64,000 nt of DNA from CAVSRC01 sp963830205 (GTDB lineage Bacteria > Pseudomonadota > Alphaproteobacteria > Rhizobiales > Kaistiaceae), in assembly GCA_963830205.1 (NCBI GenBank), contig CAWHLP010000019.1, positions 17,281 to 81,280 of the forward strand, given 5' to 3'. A model generated the notes under the pieces. It searched no databases. It was given only the letters and a program-made list of their open reading frames with translations, and was not told the origin of the DNA. Below, in pieces: positions 38,459-51,719 of this stretch. The stretch's first letter is position 1, and every line of letters starts with the position of its first letter. A program made the position numbers and the translations under genes.

Positions 38459-39496
38459 ATGACGGCCGACAAATCAGCCTTTCGCCGCCGCGTTTGCGTC
38501 ACCCTGGCGCTTTTCGGCAGCCTTTCCGCCGCTCCCGCGCTTGCCGACTGGGTGGCGCAGCCGGTCGCAACGCCCGACAAGGTGACCGAGATCCGCCAGG
38601 TGGACGACGCGGCCTATGCCTGGGCCGGCGGCCGCTGGTTCGCGCTCTCCCTGTGCGCGGACGGACCCGTCTGCCTCACGCCCGGCCAGCCGCCGGACCT
38701 CCAGACCGCCCCCGACGGCATCCCCAACGGCACCGTCGCTTATGCCGATGGTGAGGGGATCAGCAGCGCCTGGTACAGCGAGCCGACCGATCGCTATCCC
38801 CACGGCGAGTTCGGCGACAAGGTCGCGGCCGGAGCGATGGTCGTCCAGGATGTCTATGGCCACCGCGTCACGGTGACGCTTCCGGCGGACCAGGTCTTCG
38901 AGGACCTCGCCCCGCGCATCGCCGATCTCGACGGCGACGGGCGCAACGAGGTGCTCGCCATCCGCTCGTCGCGGCGCGCCGGCGCGGCGCTGGTCGCCTA
39001 CGATCTCGCCGGCTCTTCGCTGATCGAGATCGACTCGACGCCGCCGGTCGGTCCCAACCGCTGGCTCAACGTCGCCGGCATCGGCGATTTCACCGGCGAC
39101 CGCAGCCTCGACGTCGCCGCCGTGCGCACGCCGGACACCGGCGGGCCGCTTGAAATCGTCACCCTCGACCGCCGCAGCTTCCGCGCCGTCGACAGCGAGA
39201 AGGGGTTCTCCAACCACATCTTCGGCTCGACCGAACTTGGCATGTCCGCCGTCGCCCGCATCAACGACGACAACATCGCCGATCTCGCCGTACCCGATGA
39301 GAACCGGCGCGTGCTGCGCATGATGACGGTGGCGGGCGGGTCGCTGCGCGAGATCGCGCACGTGGCGTTCGACGCGCCGATTGTCAGCGCCATCGGCGTC
39401 ATTAATGCGCTCGACGCGCCGACCTTCGTGCTCGCTTTGGACGATGGCCGCCTGATCGCCATTTCCGATGTCGAGCCACCGCCGAAGAAGCGATAG
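38459..39496 (+). CDS. Exported FG-GAP/VCBS-repeat-like protein
   Basis: 345 residues with a signal peptide (TLALFGSLSAAPALA-D). The mature part contains a calcium-binding type loop IADLDGDGRNEVLAIRS and further degenerate blades (VAGIGDFTGDRSLDVAAVRT; ARINDDNIADLAVPDENRR). These fit a beta-propeller made of FG-GAP/VCBS repeats, as in integrin-like exported proteins. There is no enzymatic motif, so the function is unknown. It starts about 60 bp after valS, possibly in the same transcript. Confidence 0.7.
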   Translation: MTADKSAFRRRVCVTLALFGSLSAAPALADWVAQPVATPDKVTEIRQVDDAAYAWAGGRWFALSLCADGPVCLTPGQPPDLQTAPDGIPNGTVAYADGEGISSAWYSEPTDRYPHGEFGDKVAAGAMVVQDVYGHRVTVTLPADQVFEDLAPRIADLDGDGRNEVLAIRSSRRAGAALVAYDLAGSSLIEIDSTPPVGPNRWLNVAGIGDFTGDRSLDVAAVRTPDTGGPLEIVTLDRRSFRAVDSEKGFSNHIFGSTELGMSAVARINDDNIADLAVPDENRRVLRMMTVAGGSLREIAHVAFDAPIVSAIGVINALDAPTFVLALDDGRLIAISDVEPPPKKR

Positions 39497-39789
39497 CCCG
39501 GCGGGCCGGAATCGCTTGACGTGGACTCACGTTCGATCCGCGCAAAATTCATGCTCAGGTACACACTATCTACAGGTATCCATCTCTTATTGCACTTTTC
39601 GGAGGCACTTGGACGGCAGTTGCATGCTCCAATGTGTGTCCTCGATGCAATAGATGGACTAAACATCGGGCATTGATGTGTATATCTGAAGTCTATCTCT
39701 TTCGATCGCGGCGCGTGCGTTCTATCGTCGGCAGGTGCTGCCGGTTCTGCGGCAGCGTGTTGGTTGAATAAGACAGGGGCACGACAACC

Positions 39790-40572
39790 GTGAAGCGCAC
39801 ACTCCTCCTGACAGCCGCCTGGCTGGCCGCCGCATCCGCGTCCGCGAACGCGGGCAACCTTTCCTACGGCGTGCCAGACGCATCGAGCCCGTTCTATGCG
39901 CCGACTTCCATGCACGCAGCCGATATCGAGCTGGGCTTCGGGGCGGCGACCAACGGCGACAACACCATCACCCAGCTCGACGGAACCGGCCGCCTGGCAG
40001 GGCCCTTGGCAGACTGGATCAAGGGGGAGGTCGAGGTGCGCGGCGCCGCGTATTTCTCCGACGGCGACACGTTGACGTCGATCGGCGCGGTCGGCCACCT
40101 CTACAAGGACGGGCCCACCCATGCCATCGGTGCGTTCGCCGGCATCTCGCGCTTTGACGAGGTCGACGTCTATACGTTGGGCGGCGAGGTGAAGGGATAT
40201 TTCGGCCAGACGGCGCTGACCGGCCAGGCTGCCTATCTCGGTTCCTCGGGCAGCGACACCGACGTCTATGCGCTGACCGCACAGGTCGATCACTACTTCG
40301 CGCCGGACCACAAGGGCTCCGCGGCGCTGGCCTACTACACCGGCGACGGCGGCAGTGTCTGGATCGGATCGCTCGGCGTCGAGAAGCGGATCACTGGAAC
40401 CATGTGGAGCGTGTCTGCCAGCGGCGCCTATGTGGCTGCGAGCGATTCCAGCGGCATCTGGTCGGGCCGCATCGGCGCCAGGCTGCATTTCGATCCGCCC
40501 GGCACAACCCTGCAACAGCACGATCGTATGGTGCCGTTCTCGGCGACCACCCTGCTGACACTGGCGCGCTGA
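39790..40572 (+). CDS. Secreted beta-barrel-like protein of unknown function
   Basis: 260 residues from GTG 39790, with a signal peptide (LLLTAAWLAAASASANA-G). The rest alternates polar and hydrophobic or aromatic residues in short beta-like strands separated by glycine/aspartate turns (GEVEVRGAAYFSDGD, GQAAYLGSSGSDTDVY, ALAYYTGDGGSVWIGSLGV), as in outer-membrane porin-like barrels. The last residues do not end in the usual aromatic. No known family is recognised. The 290 bp upstream are AT-rich and likely hold its promoter. Confidence 0.6.
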   Translation: MKRTLLLTAAWLAAASASANAGNLSYGVPDASSPFYAPTSMHAADIELGFGAATNGDNTITQLDGTGRLAGPLADWIKGEVEVRGAAYFSDGDTLTSIGAVGHLYKDGPTHAIGAFAGISRFDEVDVYTLGGEVKGYFGQTALTGQAAYLGSSGSDTDVYALTAQVDHYFAPDHKGSAALAYYTGDGGSVWIGSLGVEKRITGTMWSVSASGAYVAASDSSGIWSGRIGARLHFDPPGTTLQQHDRMVPFSATTLLTLAR

Positions 40573-40660
40573 CGCCGGGACGGGAGCAGGGGGCGCCGCG
40601 TCACCGACGAGAAGCGATCGTCCGGGGGCCGGGCGGCACGGCATCCTACGGTGAGCGGTG

Positions 40661-41380
40661 ATGAAGATCTTCGTGGCCGGCGCGACCGGCATCGTCGGGC
40701 GGCGCCTGGTGCCGCTGCTGGTGGTAGCCGGCCACAACGTGGTCGGCACCACCCGCTCCGCCGACAAGGCGGCGTCGCTGCTTGCGGCAGGTGCCGAGCC
40801 GGCGATCGTCAATGTCTTCGACGCCGGCGCGCTCGCCCGTGCCGTTGACGCGGCGCGCCCGGAGGTCGTCATCCACCAGCTCACCGACCTGCCGCAAGCG
40901 TTCGATCCGGCCGCCCTGGCGGCGGCCTCGGCGCGCAATGCACGCCTCAGGCAGGAGGGCACCGCCAATCTGGTCGCGGCGGCACGTGCGGCAGGTGCGA
41001 CGCGTCTGGTGGCGCAAAGCATCGCCTTCGTCTACGCGCCGGGTTCCACGCCACATCTTGAGGACGATCCGCTGGACGCTTCTCCCGGGCAGCAGGTCAC
41101 GGTTGCCGGCGTCCAGGCACTGGAACGGTTGATCACCGGGACACCCGGCATCGATGGTCTCGTGCTGCGCTATGGACGTTTCTATGGACCGGGCTCCTGG
41201 CGTACCGAACCGGGGCAGCCGCCCGCTATCCATGTCGACGCCGCGGCTCAGGCCGCCCTTTTGGCGGTCACGCGCGGTGGATCGGGCATTTACAACATTG
41301 CCGACGACGATGGCGCTGTCTCCAGCGCCAAGGCACGGCGCGAACTGAGCTTCACGGCGGGCTTCCGCATCCAGGTATAA
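40661..41380 (+). CDS. NAD(P)-dependent epimerase/dehydratase (extended or atypical SDR)
   Basis: 239 residues. The N-terminus MKIFVAGATGIVGRRLVPLL has the GxxGxxG Rossmann motif of extended SDRs. RPEVVIHQLTDLP and LVAQSIAFVY correspond to the usual strand-4 and active-site regions, and VLRYGRFYGPG is family-typical. The canonical YxxxK is not obvious, so it may be an atypical SDR or a non-catalytic relative. The substrate is unknown. It converges on glnA across a terminator. Confidence 0.8.
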   Translation: MKIFVAGATGIVGRRLVPLLVVAGHNVVGTTRSADKAASLLAAGAEPAIVNVFDAGALARAVDAARPEVVIHQLTDLPQAFDPAALAAASARNARLRQEGTANLVAAARAAGATRLVAQSIAFVYAPGSTPHLEDDPLDASPGQQVTVAGVQALERLITGTPGIDGLVLRYGRFYGPGSWRTEPGQPPAIHVDAAAQAALLAVTRGGSGIYNIADDDGAVSSAKARRELSFTAGFRIQV

Positions 41381-41404
41381 AAAAGGGGCGCCCGAGGGCG
41401 CCCC
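41379..41404 (-). terminator. Strong intrinsic terminator for glnA, between convergent genes
   Basis: GGGGCGCCC-GA-GGGCGCCCC forms a 9-bp GC stem. On the minus strand it is followed by six T residues (plus strand 41379-41384), giving a perfect terminator after glnA. On the plus strand it begins at the stop of the SDR gene and may serve that gene too. Confidence 0.9.
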
Positions 41405-41429
41405 TTCGCTTATTCGGCCAGCCCCCCGG

Positions 41430-42839
41430 TCAGACCGAATAGTACATGTCGAACTCGACCGGGTGCGGCGTGTGCTCGAAGCGGATGACCTCTTCCATCT
41501 TGAGCTCGATGTAGGCGTCGATCATGCCGTCGCTGAACACATCGCCGGCCTTGAGATAGGCCCGGTCCTTGTCGAGGTTGCCGAGCGCCTCGCGCAGCGA
41601 GCCGCACACCGTCGGGATCTTCTTCAGCTCCTTCGGCGGCAGGTCGTAGAGGTTCTTGTCGACCGGATCGCCCGGATCGATCTTGTTGAGGATGCCGTCG
41701 AGGCCGGCCATCAGCATCGCCGAGAAGGCGAGATAGGGGTTTGCGCCCGGATCTGGGAAGCGGACCTCAAGGCGCTTTGCCTTGGGGCTGCTGGCGACCG
41801 GGATGCGGCACGAGGCCGAGCGGTTGCGCGAGGAGTAGGCGAGCAGCACCGGCGCCTCGAAACCGGGCACCAGCCGCTTATAGGAGTTGGTCAGCGGATT
41901 GGTGAAGGCGTTGAGGGACCGGGCGTGCTTGATGATGCCGCCGATGTACCAGAGGCACTCCTGCGACAGGTCGGAGTAGAGCTTGCCGGCGAACAGCGGC
42001 TTGTTGTTCTTCCAGATCGACTGGTGGACGTGCATGCCCGAGCCGTTGTCGCCGTAGATCGGCTTGGGCATGAAGGTCGCGGTCTTGCCGTAGGCGTTGG
42101 CGACGTTGTGGATGCAGTATTTGTAGACCTGCAGGTGGTCAGCCATGGTGACCAGCGGGCCAAACTTGAGGCCGAGCTCGTGCTGGGCGGCGGCCACTTC
42201 ATGGTGGTGCTTCTCGACCTTGGCGCCCATCGAGGCCATGGCCGCCAGCATCTCCGAGCGCATGTCCTGCAGGGTGTCCTGCGGCGGCACCGGGAAATAG
42301 CCGCCCTTGGTGCGCATGCGGTGGCCGGAGTTGCCGCTCTCGTAGTCGGTGTCGGAGTTGACCGGCAGCTCGATGTCGTCGATGCGGAAGCCGGTATTGT
42401 ACGGATTGGCCGCGAACTTGACGTCGTCGAATACGAAGAATTCGGCCTCGGGACCGAACAAGGCGGCATCGCCGACCTTGGTCTGCGCGAGATAGGCCAC
42501 CGCCTTCTTGGCGATCGACCGCGGGTCGCGATCATAGGGCTCGTCGGTCAGCGGTTCGAGAATGTCGCACACGATCGACAGCGTGGTCTGCGCGAAGAAG
42601 GGGTCGATTGCCACCGCGTCGGGATCGGGCATCAGCTTCATGTCCAACTCGTTGATCACCTTCCAGCCGGCGATCGACGAACCATCGAACATCAGGCCTT
42701 CCGTGAGGGCCTCCTCGTCGATCAAGCTGACGTCGTAAGTGACGTGCTGCCACTTTCCGCGCGGATCGGTGAAGCGGAGATCGACGTACTTGACGTCCTT
42801 CTCCTTCATCAGCTTGAGGACGTCTTTTGCGGTAGCCAT
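41430..42839 (-). CDS. glnA: Glutamine synthetase type I
   Basis: 469 residues, intact, forming the dodecameric GSI that makes glutamine from glutamate and ammonia. Visible motifs are MFDGSSIAGW near the start, GPEAEFFVFDD (metal-binding), PKPIYGDNGSGMHVHQS, RNRSASCRIP and the adenylylation loop KNLYDLPPKE with the target tyrosine. It lies downstream of glnB on the same strand, the standard glnBA order, and ends in a strong terminator. Confidence 0.97.
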   Translation of the reverse strand: MATAKDVLKLMKEKDVKYVDLRFTDPRGKWQHVTYDVSLIDEEALTEGLMFDGSSIAGWKVINELDMKLMPDPDAVAIDPFFAQTTLSIVCDILEPLTDEPYDRDPRSIAKKAVAYLAQTKVGDAALFGPEAEFFVFDDVKFAANPYNTGFRIDDIELPVNSDTDYESGNSGHRMRTKGGYFPVPPQDTLQDMRSEMLAAMASMGAKVEKHHHEVAAAQHELGLKFGPLVTMADHLQVYKYCIHNVANAYGKTATFMPKPIYGDNGSGMHVHQSIWKNNKPLFAGKLYSDLSQECLWYIGGIIKHARSLNAFTNPLTNSYKRLVPGFEAPVLLAYSSRNRSASCRIPVASSPKAKRLEVRFPDPGANPYLAFSAMLMAGLDGILNKIDPGDPVDKNLYDLPPKELKKIPTVCGSLREALGNLDKDRAYLKAGDVFSDGMIDAYIELKMEEVIRFEHTPHPVEFDMYYSV

Positions 42840-42945
42840 CAGTGTTATTCCTTCCTTCTCGGCCCTGAGCTCAGGTTATGGGGATGGGACTAAAGGGTGC
42901 GCGATCGGTGCCGGTGACGCGGACGAGGCGGGGGAAGCGAGGCGG

Positions 42946-43284
42946 TCAGATCGCGTCGACGCCGCTTTCGCCGGTGCGGATGCGGACGGCCTCCTCGATG
43001 TTGGAAATGAAGATCTTGCCGTCGCCGATGCGGCCGGTCTGCGCTGCCTTGCGGATCGCATCGACGGCGCGGTCGACCATCTCGTCGGTAAGCACGATCT
43101 CGACCTTCACCTTGGGTAGAAAGTCGACTACATACTCCGCGCCTCGGTAGAGTTCGGTATGGCCCTTCTGGCGCCCGAAACCCTTGGCCTCGGTGACGGT
43201 AATGCCCTGCAATCCGACTTCCTGAAGCGCTTCCTTCACCTCGTCGAGTTTGAAAGGCTTGATGATCGCTTCAATCTTCTTCAT
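42946..43284 (-). CDS. glnB: PII signal-transduction protein GlnB
   Basis: 112 residues. It starts MKKIEAIIKPFKLDEVKEAL and has the full T-loop GRQKGHTELYRGAEYVVDF with the uridylylation tyrosine, and ends VRIRTGESGVDAI. It controls GS adenylylation and NtrB/NtrC signalling. It is the second PII in the window (see 15444). A sigma54-type promoter lies about 60 bp upstream of the start. glnA follows after a 106-bp gap. Confidence 0.96.
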   Translation of the reverse strand: MKKIEAIIKPFKLDEVKEALQEVGLQGITVTEAKGFGRQKGHTELYRGAEYVVDFLPKVKVEIVLTDEMVDRAVDAIRKAAQTGRIGDGKIFISNIEEAVRIRTGESGVDAI

Positions 43285-43342
43285 TGCCTCCGCGTCTCCG
43301 AAAAACAGGCGCATAAGTCCGGTTGCAGACCAAACGGCGTTT

Positions 43343-43358
43343 TGCACGCTCCATGCCA
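43343..43358 (-). promoter_or_regulatory. Sigma54 (RpoN) promoter of glnBA
   Basis: On the minus strand TGGCATGGAGCGTGCA matches the -24/-12 consensus TGGCAC-N5-TTGCA except at two positions, with the required GG and GC spacing. It is about 60 bp upstream of the glnB ATG. Nitrogen-limited, NtrC-activated transcription of glnBA is known in this bacterial group. I did not find a clear NtrC-binding palindrome further upstream. Confidence 0.65.
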
Positions 43359-43460
43359 GCCGGGCTAAACCTGCCAACTGGCAGCATTTTGGGCTGATCG
43401 TTGCGCCGCACCATGAGGGCAGACTGAGCCGACGTCAATTGTCGGCTAGGGATTAGGCAA

Positions 43461-45047
43461 GTGACCAAGAAATCATCAATTGACATCGCATGGGCCTCGC
43501 AATTCGAGCGCCTCGTGTCCGCAGGAGTGCCGGACGAACGTCCGGATGAGCGCGAGGTCGCGCTGATCCGCGATCCCCTCGAGGTGCTGACCCCGGAGGA
43601 GATGGGCAAGGCCGACGCCATGACCATCGCCGCCGGAACCCCGGGCATGGTGCTGATGGAAGCCGCCGGACTGGCGGTGGCGGAGGCGGTTCACGACCTG
43701 CTGCCGCAGGGCGGCCGCGTTCTGGTAATGACCGGCCCCGGCAACAACGGCGGCGACGGCTTCGTCGCGGCCCGCCTGTTGGCGGAGGCCGGCTACGACG
43801 TGACCGTCGGGCTGCTCGCTGACCGCGACCGGCTCAAGGGCGACGCCGCCTTCGCCGCCGCGGCGTGGAGCGGAGCCAGCACGGCTCTCTCGTCCGGCCT
43901 GGTCCACGACGCCGATATCATCGTCGATGCCCTCTTCGGCGCCGGCCTCGACCGGCCGGTGGAGGGCATCGCCGCCCAGACCATCGCCGCGGTCAACCGC
44001 TCGGGCCTTCCGGTGGTCGCCGTCGACCTGCCAAGCGGCATCGACGGACGCAGCGGCAAGGTTCTCGGCACGGCCATCAAGGCGACCTGTTCGGTCACCT
44101 TCTTCCGCCTGAAGCCCGGCCACCTGCTTTATCCCGGCCGGGGCCATGCCGGCCGGCGGCTGGTCGTCGACATCGGCATCGGCGCCGACGTGCTGACCAC
44201 CATCCAGCCGCGGACGGCCGCGAACCGGCCGGGGCTGTGGTCGCTGCCGGTGCTGGCGGCGGAAGGGCACAAATACAACCGCGGCCACGCCATCGTGGTT
44301 TCCGGGCCGGCCACCCGCACCGGCGCGGCGCGGCTGGCGGCGCGGGCGGCGCTGCGGGCCGGCGCCGGCCTGGTATCGCTGGCCTCGCCGGTCGAGGCAC
44401 TGGCGGTCAACGCCGCCCATCTCACCGCCGTCATGCTGCTGCCCATGAACGGCGCCGAAGGGCTGACCGCGATTCTCGCCGACCGGCGCCACAATGCCGT
44501 CGCGCTCGGTCCGGCGCTCGGCGTCGACGAGGCGAGCATGGTGCTGGTCGAGGCGGCGCTGGCCTCGCCGGCGGCAGCGGTGGTCGATGCCGACGGGCTG
44601 ACCTCCTTTGCCTCGGCGCCGGAGCGGCTTTTCGCCGCCATCAAGAAACGCCGGGCGCCGGTGGTGATCACGCCGCACGAAGGCGAGTTCGCGCGGCTGT
44701 TCGCCCAGCTTGGCGAGATCGAATCCAAGGTCGAGCGCGCCCGCAAGGCGGCCTCGGCATCGGGCGCGATTGTGGTGCTGAAGGGCCCCGACACGGTGGT
44801 GGCGGACCCGGACGGCCGCGCCGCGATCGCCGACAATGCCCCGCCGGCGCTGGCTACCGCCGGCAGCGGCGACGTGCTGACCGGCATCGTCACCGGCCTG
44901 CTGGCGCAGGGCATGCCGGGCTATGAGGCGGCCGCGGCGGCAGTTTGGCTGCACGGCGCGGCAGCACAGACGATTGGACGCGGGCTCATCGCCGAGGACT
45001 TGGCCGAGGCGCTGCCGGCGGTTTTCGCCGGGATGGAGGGAGGCTGA
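43461..45047 (+). CDS. nnr: Bifunctional NAD(P)H-hydrate epimerase / ADP-dependent NAD(P)HX dehydratase
   Basis: 528 residues. It repairs hydrated NADH/NADPH. The N-terminal epimerase (YjeF_N) has VLTPEEMGKAD, VLVMTGPGNNGGDGFVAARL and VDLPSGIDGRSG. The C-terminal dehydratase (ribokinase-like) has YNRGHAIVVSGPATRTGAAR, VVITPHEGEFARLF, VLKGPDTVVADP and TAGSGDVLTGIVTGLLAQG. The GTG 43461 start gives about 40 non-conserved N-terminal residues, so the true start could be later. It is divergent from glnB. Confidence 0.9.
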   Translation: MTKKSSIDIAWASQFERLVSAGVPDERPDEREVALIRDPLEVLTPEEMGKADAMTIAAGTPGMVLMEAAGLAVAEAVHDLLPQGGRVLVMTGPGNNGGDGFVAARLLAEAGYDVTVGLLADRDRLKGDAAFAAAAWSGASTALSSGLVHDADIIVDALFGAGLDRPVEGIAAQTIAAVNRSGLPVVAVDLPSGIDGRSGKVLGTAIKATCSVTFFRLKPGHLLYPGRGHAGRRLVVDIGIGADVLTTIQPRTAANRPGLWSLPVLAAEGHKYNRGHAIVVSGPATRTGAARLAARAALRAGAGLVSLASPVEALAVNAAHLTAVMLLPMNGAEGLTAILADRRHNAVALGPALGVDEASMVLVEAALASPAAAVVDADGLTSFASAPERLFAAIKKRRAPVVITPHEGEFARLFAQLGEIESKVERARKAASASGAIVVLKGPDTVVADPDGRAAIADNAPPALATAGSGDVLTGIVTGLLAQGMPGYEAAAAAVWLHGAAAQTIGRGLIAEDLAEALPAVFAGMEGG

Positions 45048-45213
45048 GCCGGACCAGCAGGGGGCGGGCGAGGGGGCGTTTTCCCTTTGAACCGCGAGAA
45101 TCCCGATGATATAGAGGCCGCGCCTGGCCGGAGCCTCGGCCCGCGGCCATGATCTGGGCTGGGTGCATTCCCCGATTGGTGAGGTGGTTCCTGGGTTCGG
45201 GAAGTGGCCCCGA

Positions 45214-45298
45214 GCGGGCGTGGCGGAACTGGTAGACGCGCGGGATTTAGGTTCCCGTGACGAAAGTCGTGGGGGTTCAAGTCCCTCCGCCCGCACCA
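45214..45298 (+). tRNA. tRNA-Leu (TAG)
   Basis: 85-nt class II tRNA: acceptor GCGGGCG pairs with CGCCCGC, the anticodon stem CGGGA/TCCCG encloses loop TTTAGGT (anticodon TAG), there is a variable arm, the T-arm is GGGGGTTCAAGTCCCTC, and CCA is encoded. Confidence 0.95.
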
Positions 45299-45399
45299 GC
45301 CGCTTGGGCCTCGAGCTTTCTCGAAACAATCGGGAGGGACCGGCGCTTGGGCGTGCAGTCGGACAGGTTGGGTGACGAGCAAAGGATGGAACGGCCAAA

Positions 45400-46758
45400 A
45401 TGCAGGTAACCGAGACGTTGGTCGACGGGCTGAAGCGCGAATTCAAGGTCGTCGTCCCTGCGACCGAACTCGACGGCCGCCTGATTGAGCGCCTGAGTTC
45501 GCTCAAGGACGAGGTCCGCATCAAGGGCTTTCGCCCGGGCAAGGTGCCGATGAGCCACATGAAGCGGCTGTTCGGCCGCTCGGCCATGGCCGAGATCGTC
45601 CAGGACGTGATCTCCGAGATCGCCCGCAACACCATCAGCGAGCGTGGCGAGAAGGCGGCCATGCAGCCGCACTACGCGCTGCCCGAGGACCAGGGCGAGG
45701 CCAACGACGTGCTCGCCGGCAAGCACGACCTTGCCTACACCATGTCCTACGAGGTGCTGCCGCACATCGACCTGATCGATTTCAAGACCATCTCGGTCGA
45801 GCGCCCGACGGTCGAGGTGGCTGACGCCGAGGTCGAGGAGCAGATCACGCGGCTGGCCAATTCGACGCGCAGCTACACCACCAAGGCGGGCGCGGCCGAT
45901 ACCGGCGACCGCATCACCGTCGCCTATGCCGGCAAGATCGACGGCGAGCCCTTCGAGGGCGGCAGCGACGACAACGCGGTCATCAGGATCGGCGACAAAC
46001 GTTTCATCCCGGGCTTCGAGGAGCAGCTCGTCGGGCTCTCCACCGGCGACAAGAAGGTGATCACCGTCACCTTCCCGGAGGACTATGCGGCCGCGCAGCT
46101 GGCTGGCAAGGAAGCCACCTTCGACATCGAGGTGAAGGCGGTGGCCGCCGGCGACGAGGTCAAGATCGACGACGAGCTGGCCAAGCGCCTCGGCCTGGAG
46201 ACGCTGGCGAGCCTGCGCGACACCGTGCGCCAGCAGCTCCAGCAGCAATACACCCAGGCGATCCGCCAGCGGGTCAAGCGGCAGATCCTCGACCGGCTCG
46301 ACGAGACCCACCACTTCGACCTGCCCCAGCGCCTGGTCGACCAGGAGTTCGAGACCATCTGGCGCCAGATCCTCGGCGAGCTGTCCAACACCGGCCGCAC
46401 CTTCGAGGACGAGGACACCACCGAAGAGAAGGCCCGCGAGGAGTACCAGAAGATCGCCGAGCGCCGCGTGCGCCTCGGCCTAGTCATGTCGGAGATCGGC
46501 GAGCGCGCCAAGGTCGAGGTCACCGAGGAGGAGCTGCAGCGCGCCATGGCCGCCCAGCTGCGCCAGGTCCCCGGCCAGGAGCAGGCGCTGCTCGACTACT
46601 ACCGCCAGCATCCCGATTCCTTGGCGTCGCTGCGCGCCCCGATCTTCGAGGAAAAGGTGGTCGACTACCTGCTCGAGCTGGTCAACGTCACCGACAAACC
46701 GACGACGACCGAGGAACTGATGAAGCAGGCCGAGGAAGACGGCCTCGTCGGCAACTGA
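45400..46758 (+). CDS. tig: Trigger factor (ribosome-associated chaperone, PPIase)
   Basis: 452 residues, intact. The N-terminal ribosome-binding domain has the signature IKGFRPGKVPMSHMKRLFG. A central FKBP-type PPIase domain (GDRITVAYAGKIDGEPFEGG; RFIPGFEEQLVGL) is followed by the C-terminal helical chaperone arms. It binds nascent chains at the tunnel exit. It heads the tig-clpP-clpX-lon cluster, with clpP starting about 150 bp downstream. Confidence 0.96.
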   Translation: MQVTETLVDGLKREFKVVVPATELDGRLIERLSSLKDEVRIKGFRPGKVPMSHMKRLFGRSAMAEIVQDVISEIARNTISERGEKAAMQPHYALPEDQGEANDVLAGKHDLAYTMSYEVLPHIDLIDFKTISVERPTVEVADAEVEEQITRLANSTRSYTTKAGAADTGDRITVAYAGKIDGEPFEGGSDDNAVIRIGDKRFIPGFEEQLVGLSTGDKKVITVTFPEDYAAAQLAGKEATFDIEVKAVAAGDEVKIDDELAKRLGLETLASLRDTVRQQLQQQYTQAIRQRVKRQILDRLDETHHFDLPQRLVDQEFETIWRQILGELSNTGRTFEDEDTTEEKAREEYQKIAERRVRLGLVMSEIGERAKVEVTEEELQRAMAAQLRQVPGQEQALLDYYRQHPDSLASLRAPIFEEKVVDYLLELVNVTDKPTTTEELMKQAEEDGLVGN

Positions 46759-46909
46759 CGGCGAGGGCGCGGCGCCCCCCTTCCGAACCGGCGATGCATG
46801 CCATATCTATGGCCTGCAATCGGGGATTCGCTTATCCGGCGGATCCGGTGGAACGCCGGCGGTGCCGAGCCAGATGCGCCGCCCGGCAATGGGCGGCCGA
46901 AGGATTCTC

Positions 46910-47554
46910 ATGAAAGACCCTATCGACACCTACATGCAGCTCGTTCCCATGGTGGTCGAGCAGACCAACCGCGGCGAGCGCGCCTACGACATCTATTCGC
47001 GGCTGCTCAAGGAGCGCCTGATCTTCGTCACCGGTCCGATCGAGGACCACATGGCGTCGCTGATCGTGGCCCAGCTGCTCTTCCTGGAGGCTGAGAACCC
47101 CAAGAAGGAAATCGCCATGTACATCAACTCGCCGGGCGGCGTGGTGACCTCCGGCATGGCGATCTACGACACCATGCAGTTCATCAAGCCGGCGGTCTCG
47201 ACCCTGTGCATCGGCATGGCGGCGTCGATGGGTTCGCTGCTTCTCGCCGGTGGCCATACTGGCCTGCGCTTCGCTCTGCCCAATGCCCGCATCCTGGTGC
47301 ATCAGCCCTCGGGCGGCTTCCAGGGGCAGGCCTCGGACATCGAGCGGCACGCCGAGGACATCGTCAAGATGAAGCGGCGGCTGAACGAGATCTATGTCAA
47401 GCACACCGGCCAGGATTACGAAACCATCGAGCGCACGCTCGACCGCGACTATTTCATGTCCGCCGAAGACGCCCACAAATTCGGCATCATCGACAAGGTG
47501 CTGAGCGACCGGGCGACGCTTGAAGCGAGCGAGGGAACCGGGCAGGGTGGCTGA
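46910..47554 (+). CDS. clpP: ATP-dependent Clp protease proteolytic subunit
   Basis: 214 residues from ATG 46910 (AAGGA just upstream). The catalytic serine is in CIGMAASMGSLLLAGG, the histidine in NARILVHQPSGGFQGQASD and the aspartate in LDRDYFMSAEDA. It forms the tetradecameric barrel fed by ClpX (next gene) or ClpA. The preceding open frame to 46862 is unlikely to be translated. Confidence 0.97.
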   Translation: MKDPIDTYMQLVPMVVEQTNRGERAYDIYSRLLKERLIFVTGPIEDHMASLIVAQLLFLEAENPKKEIAMYINSPGGVVTSGMAIYDTMQFIKPAVSTLCIGMAASMGSLLLAGGHTGLRFALPNARILVHQPSGGFQGQASDIERHAEDIVKMKRRLNEIYVKHTGQDYETIERTLDRDYFMSAEDAHKFGIIDKVLSDRATLEASEGTGQGG

Positions 47555-47773
47555 TGGTCGCGGGGCTGGTGCCGGGTAATTGGCGCAATTCCGCCGTTAA
47601 GTATCTCTTGAACAAATCGCGGATAGCATGGTTGGATCGCCGCGTGAGGATTTGCGCCGGGCCGACCGGACGTTAAGGTTGAGGTGAATGTTCGCGCCGA
47701 CGGGCGGGCGCGGGCGAGTACAACAGGCTGAAGGCCGGCGGCGTGCCGGTCACCGCGGTAGTGAGGATGCAGG

Positions 47774-49039
<1,266 letters not shown>

Positions 49040-49123
49040 GCCGGTTCTGATCCCGCCGCCGCGACGCGCCAGGCGCGTCGGCAGCGGCGGAATCCTGCCG
49101 CAAAGCGACCGCGGGCCGGCGCC

Positions 49124-49154
49124 TTGACACCCTTGGCCCGCAACGCCACCTAAT
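49124..49154 (+). promoter_or_regulatory. Candidate lon promoter (possibly heat-shock type)
   Basis: CTTGACAC (-35 TTGACA at 49124) is followed by CACCTAAT around 49147-49154. The CTTG plus CCTAA arrangement resembles alphaproteobacterial RpoH promoters, and lon is an RpoH target in relatives. The -10 spacing is ambiguous (17-19 bp), so this is tentative. Confidence 0.4.
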
Positions 49155-49265
49155 GGTCAACTGCCGGACGAGCCCGGACTTTGATTCCGCGCCCGCCGGT
49201 GCCCGCCGTGTGACGCCGCTTCCGCCTCCCCGGAAGCCGGCCGTCAGGAAAGGAACAGAGATCGC

Positions 49266-51698
<2,433 letters not shown>

Positions 51699-51719
51699 GG
51701 TATTGAAATAGCGGTTAAA

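Noticed and set aside
39551..39676. 41-codon ORF (MLRYTLSTGIHLLL...) between the FG-GAP-like gene and the beta-barrel gene
   Set aside because: No ribosome binding site and no recognisable family; the region is better read as an AT-rich promoter region for the gene at 39790.
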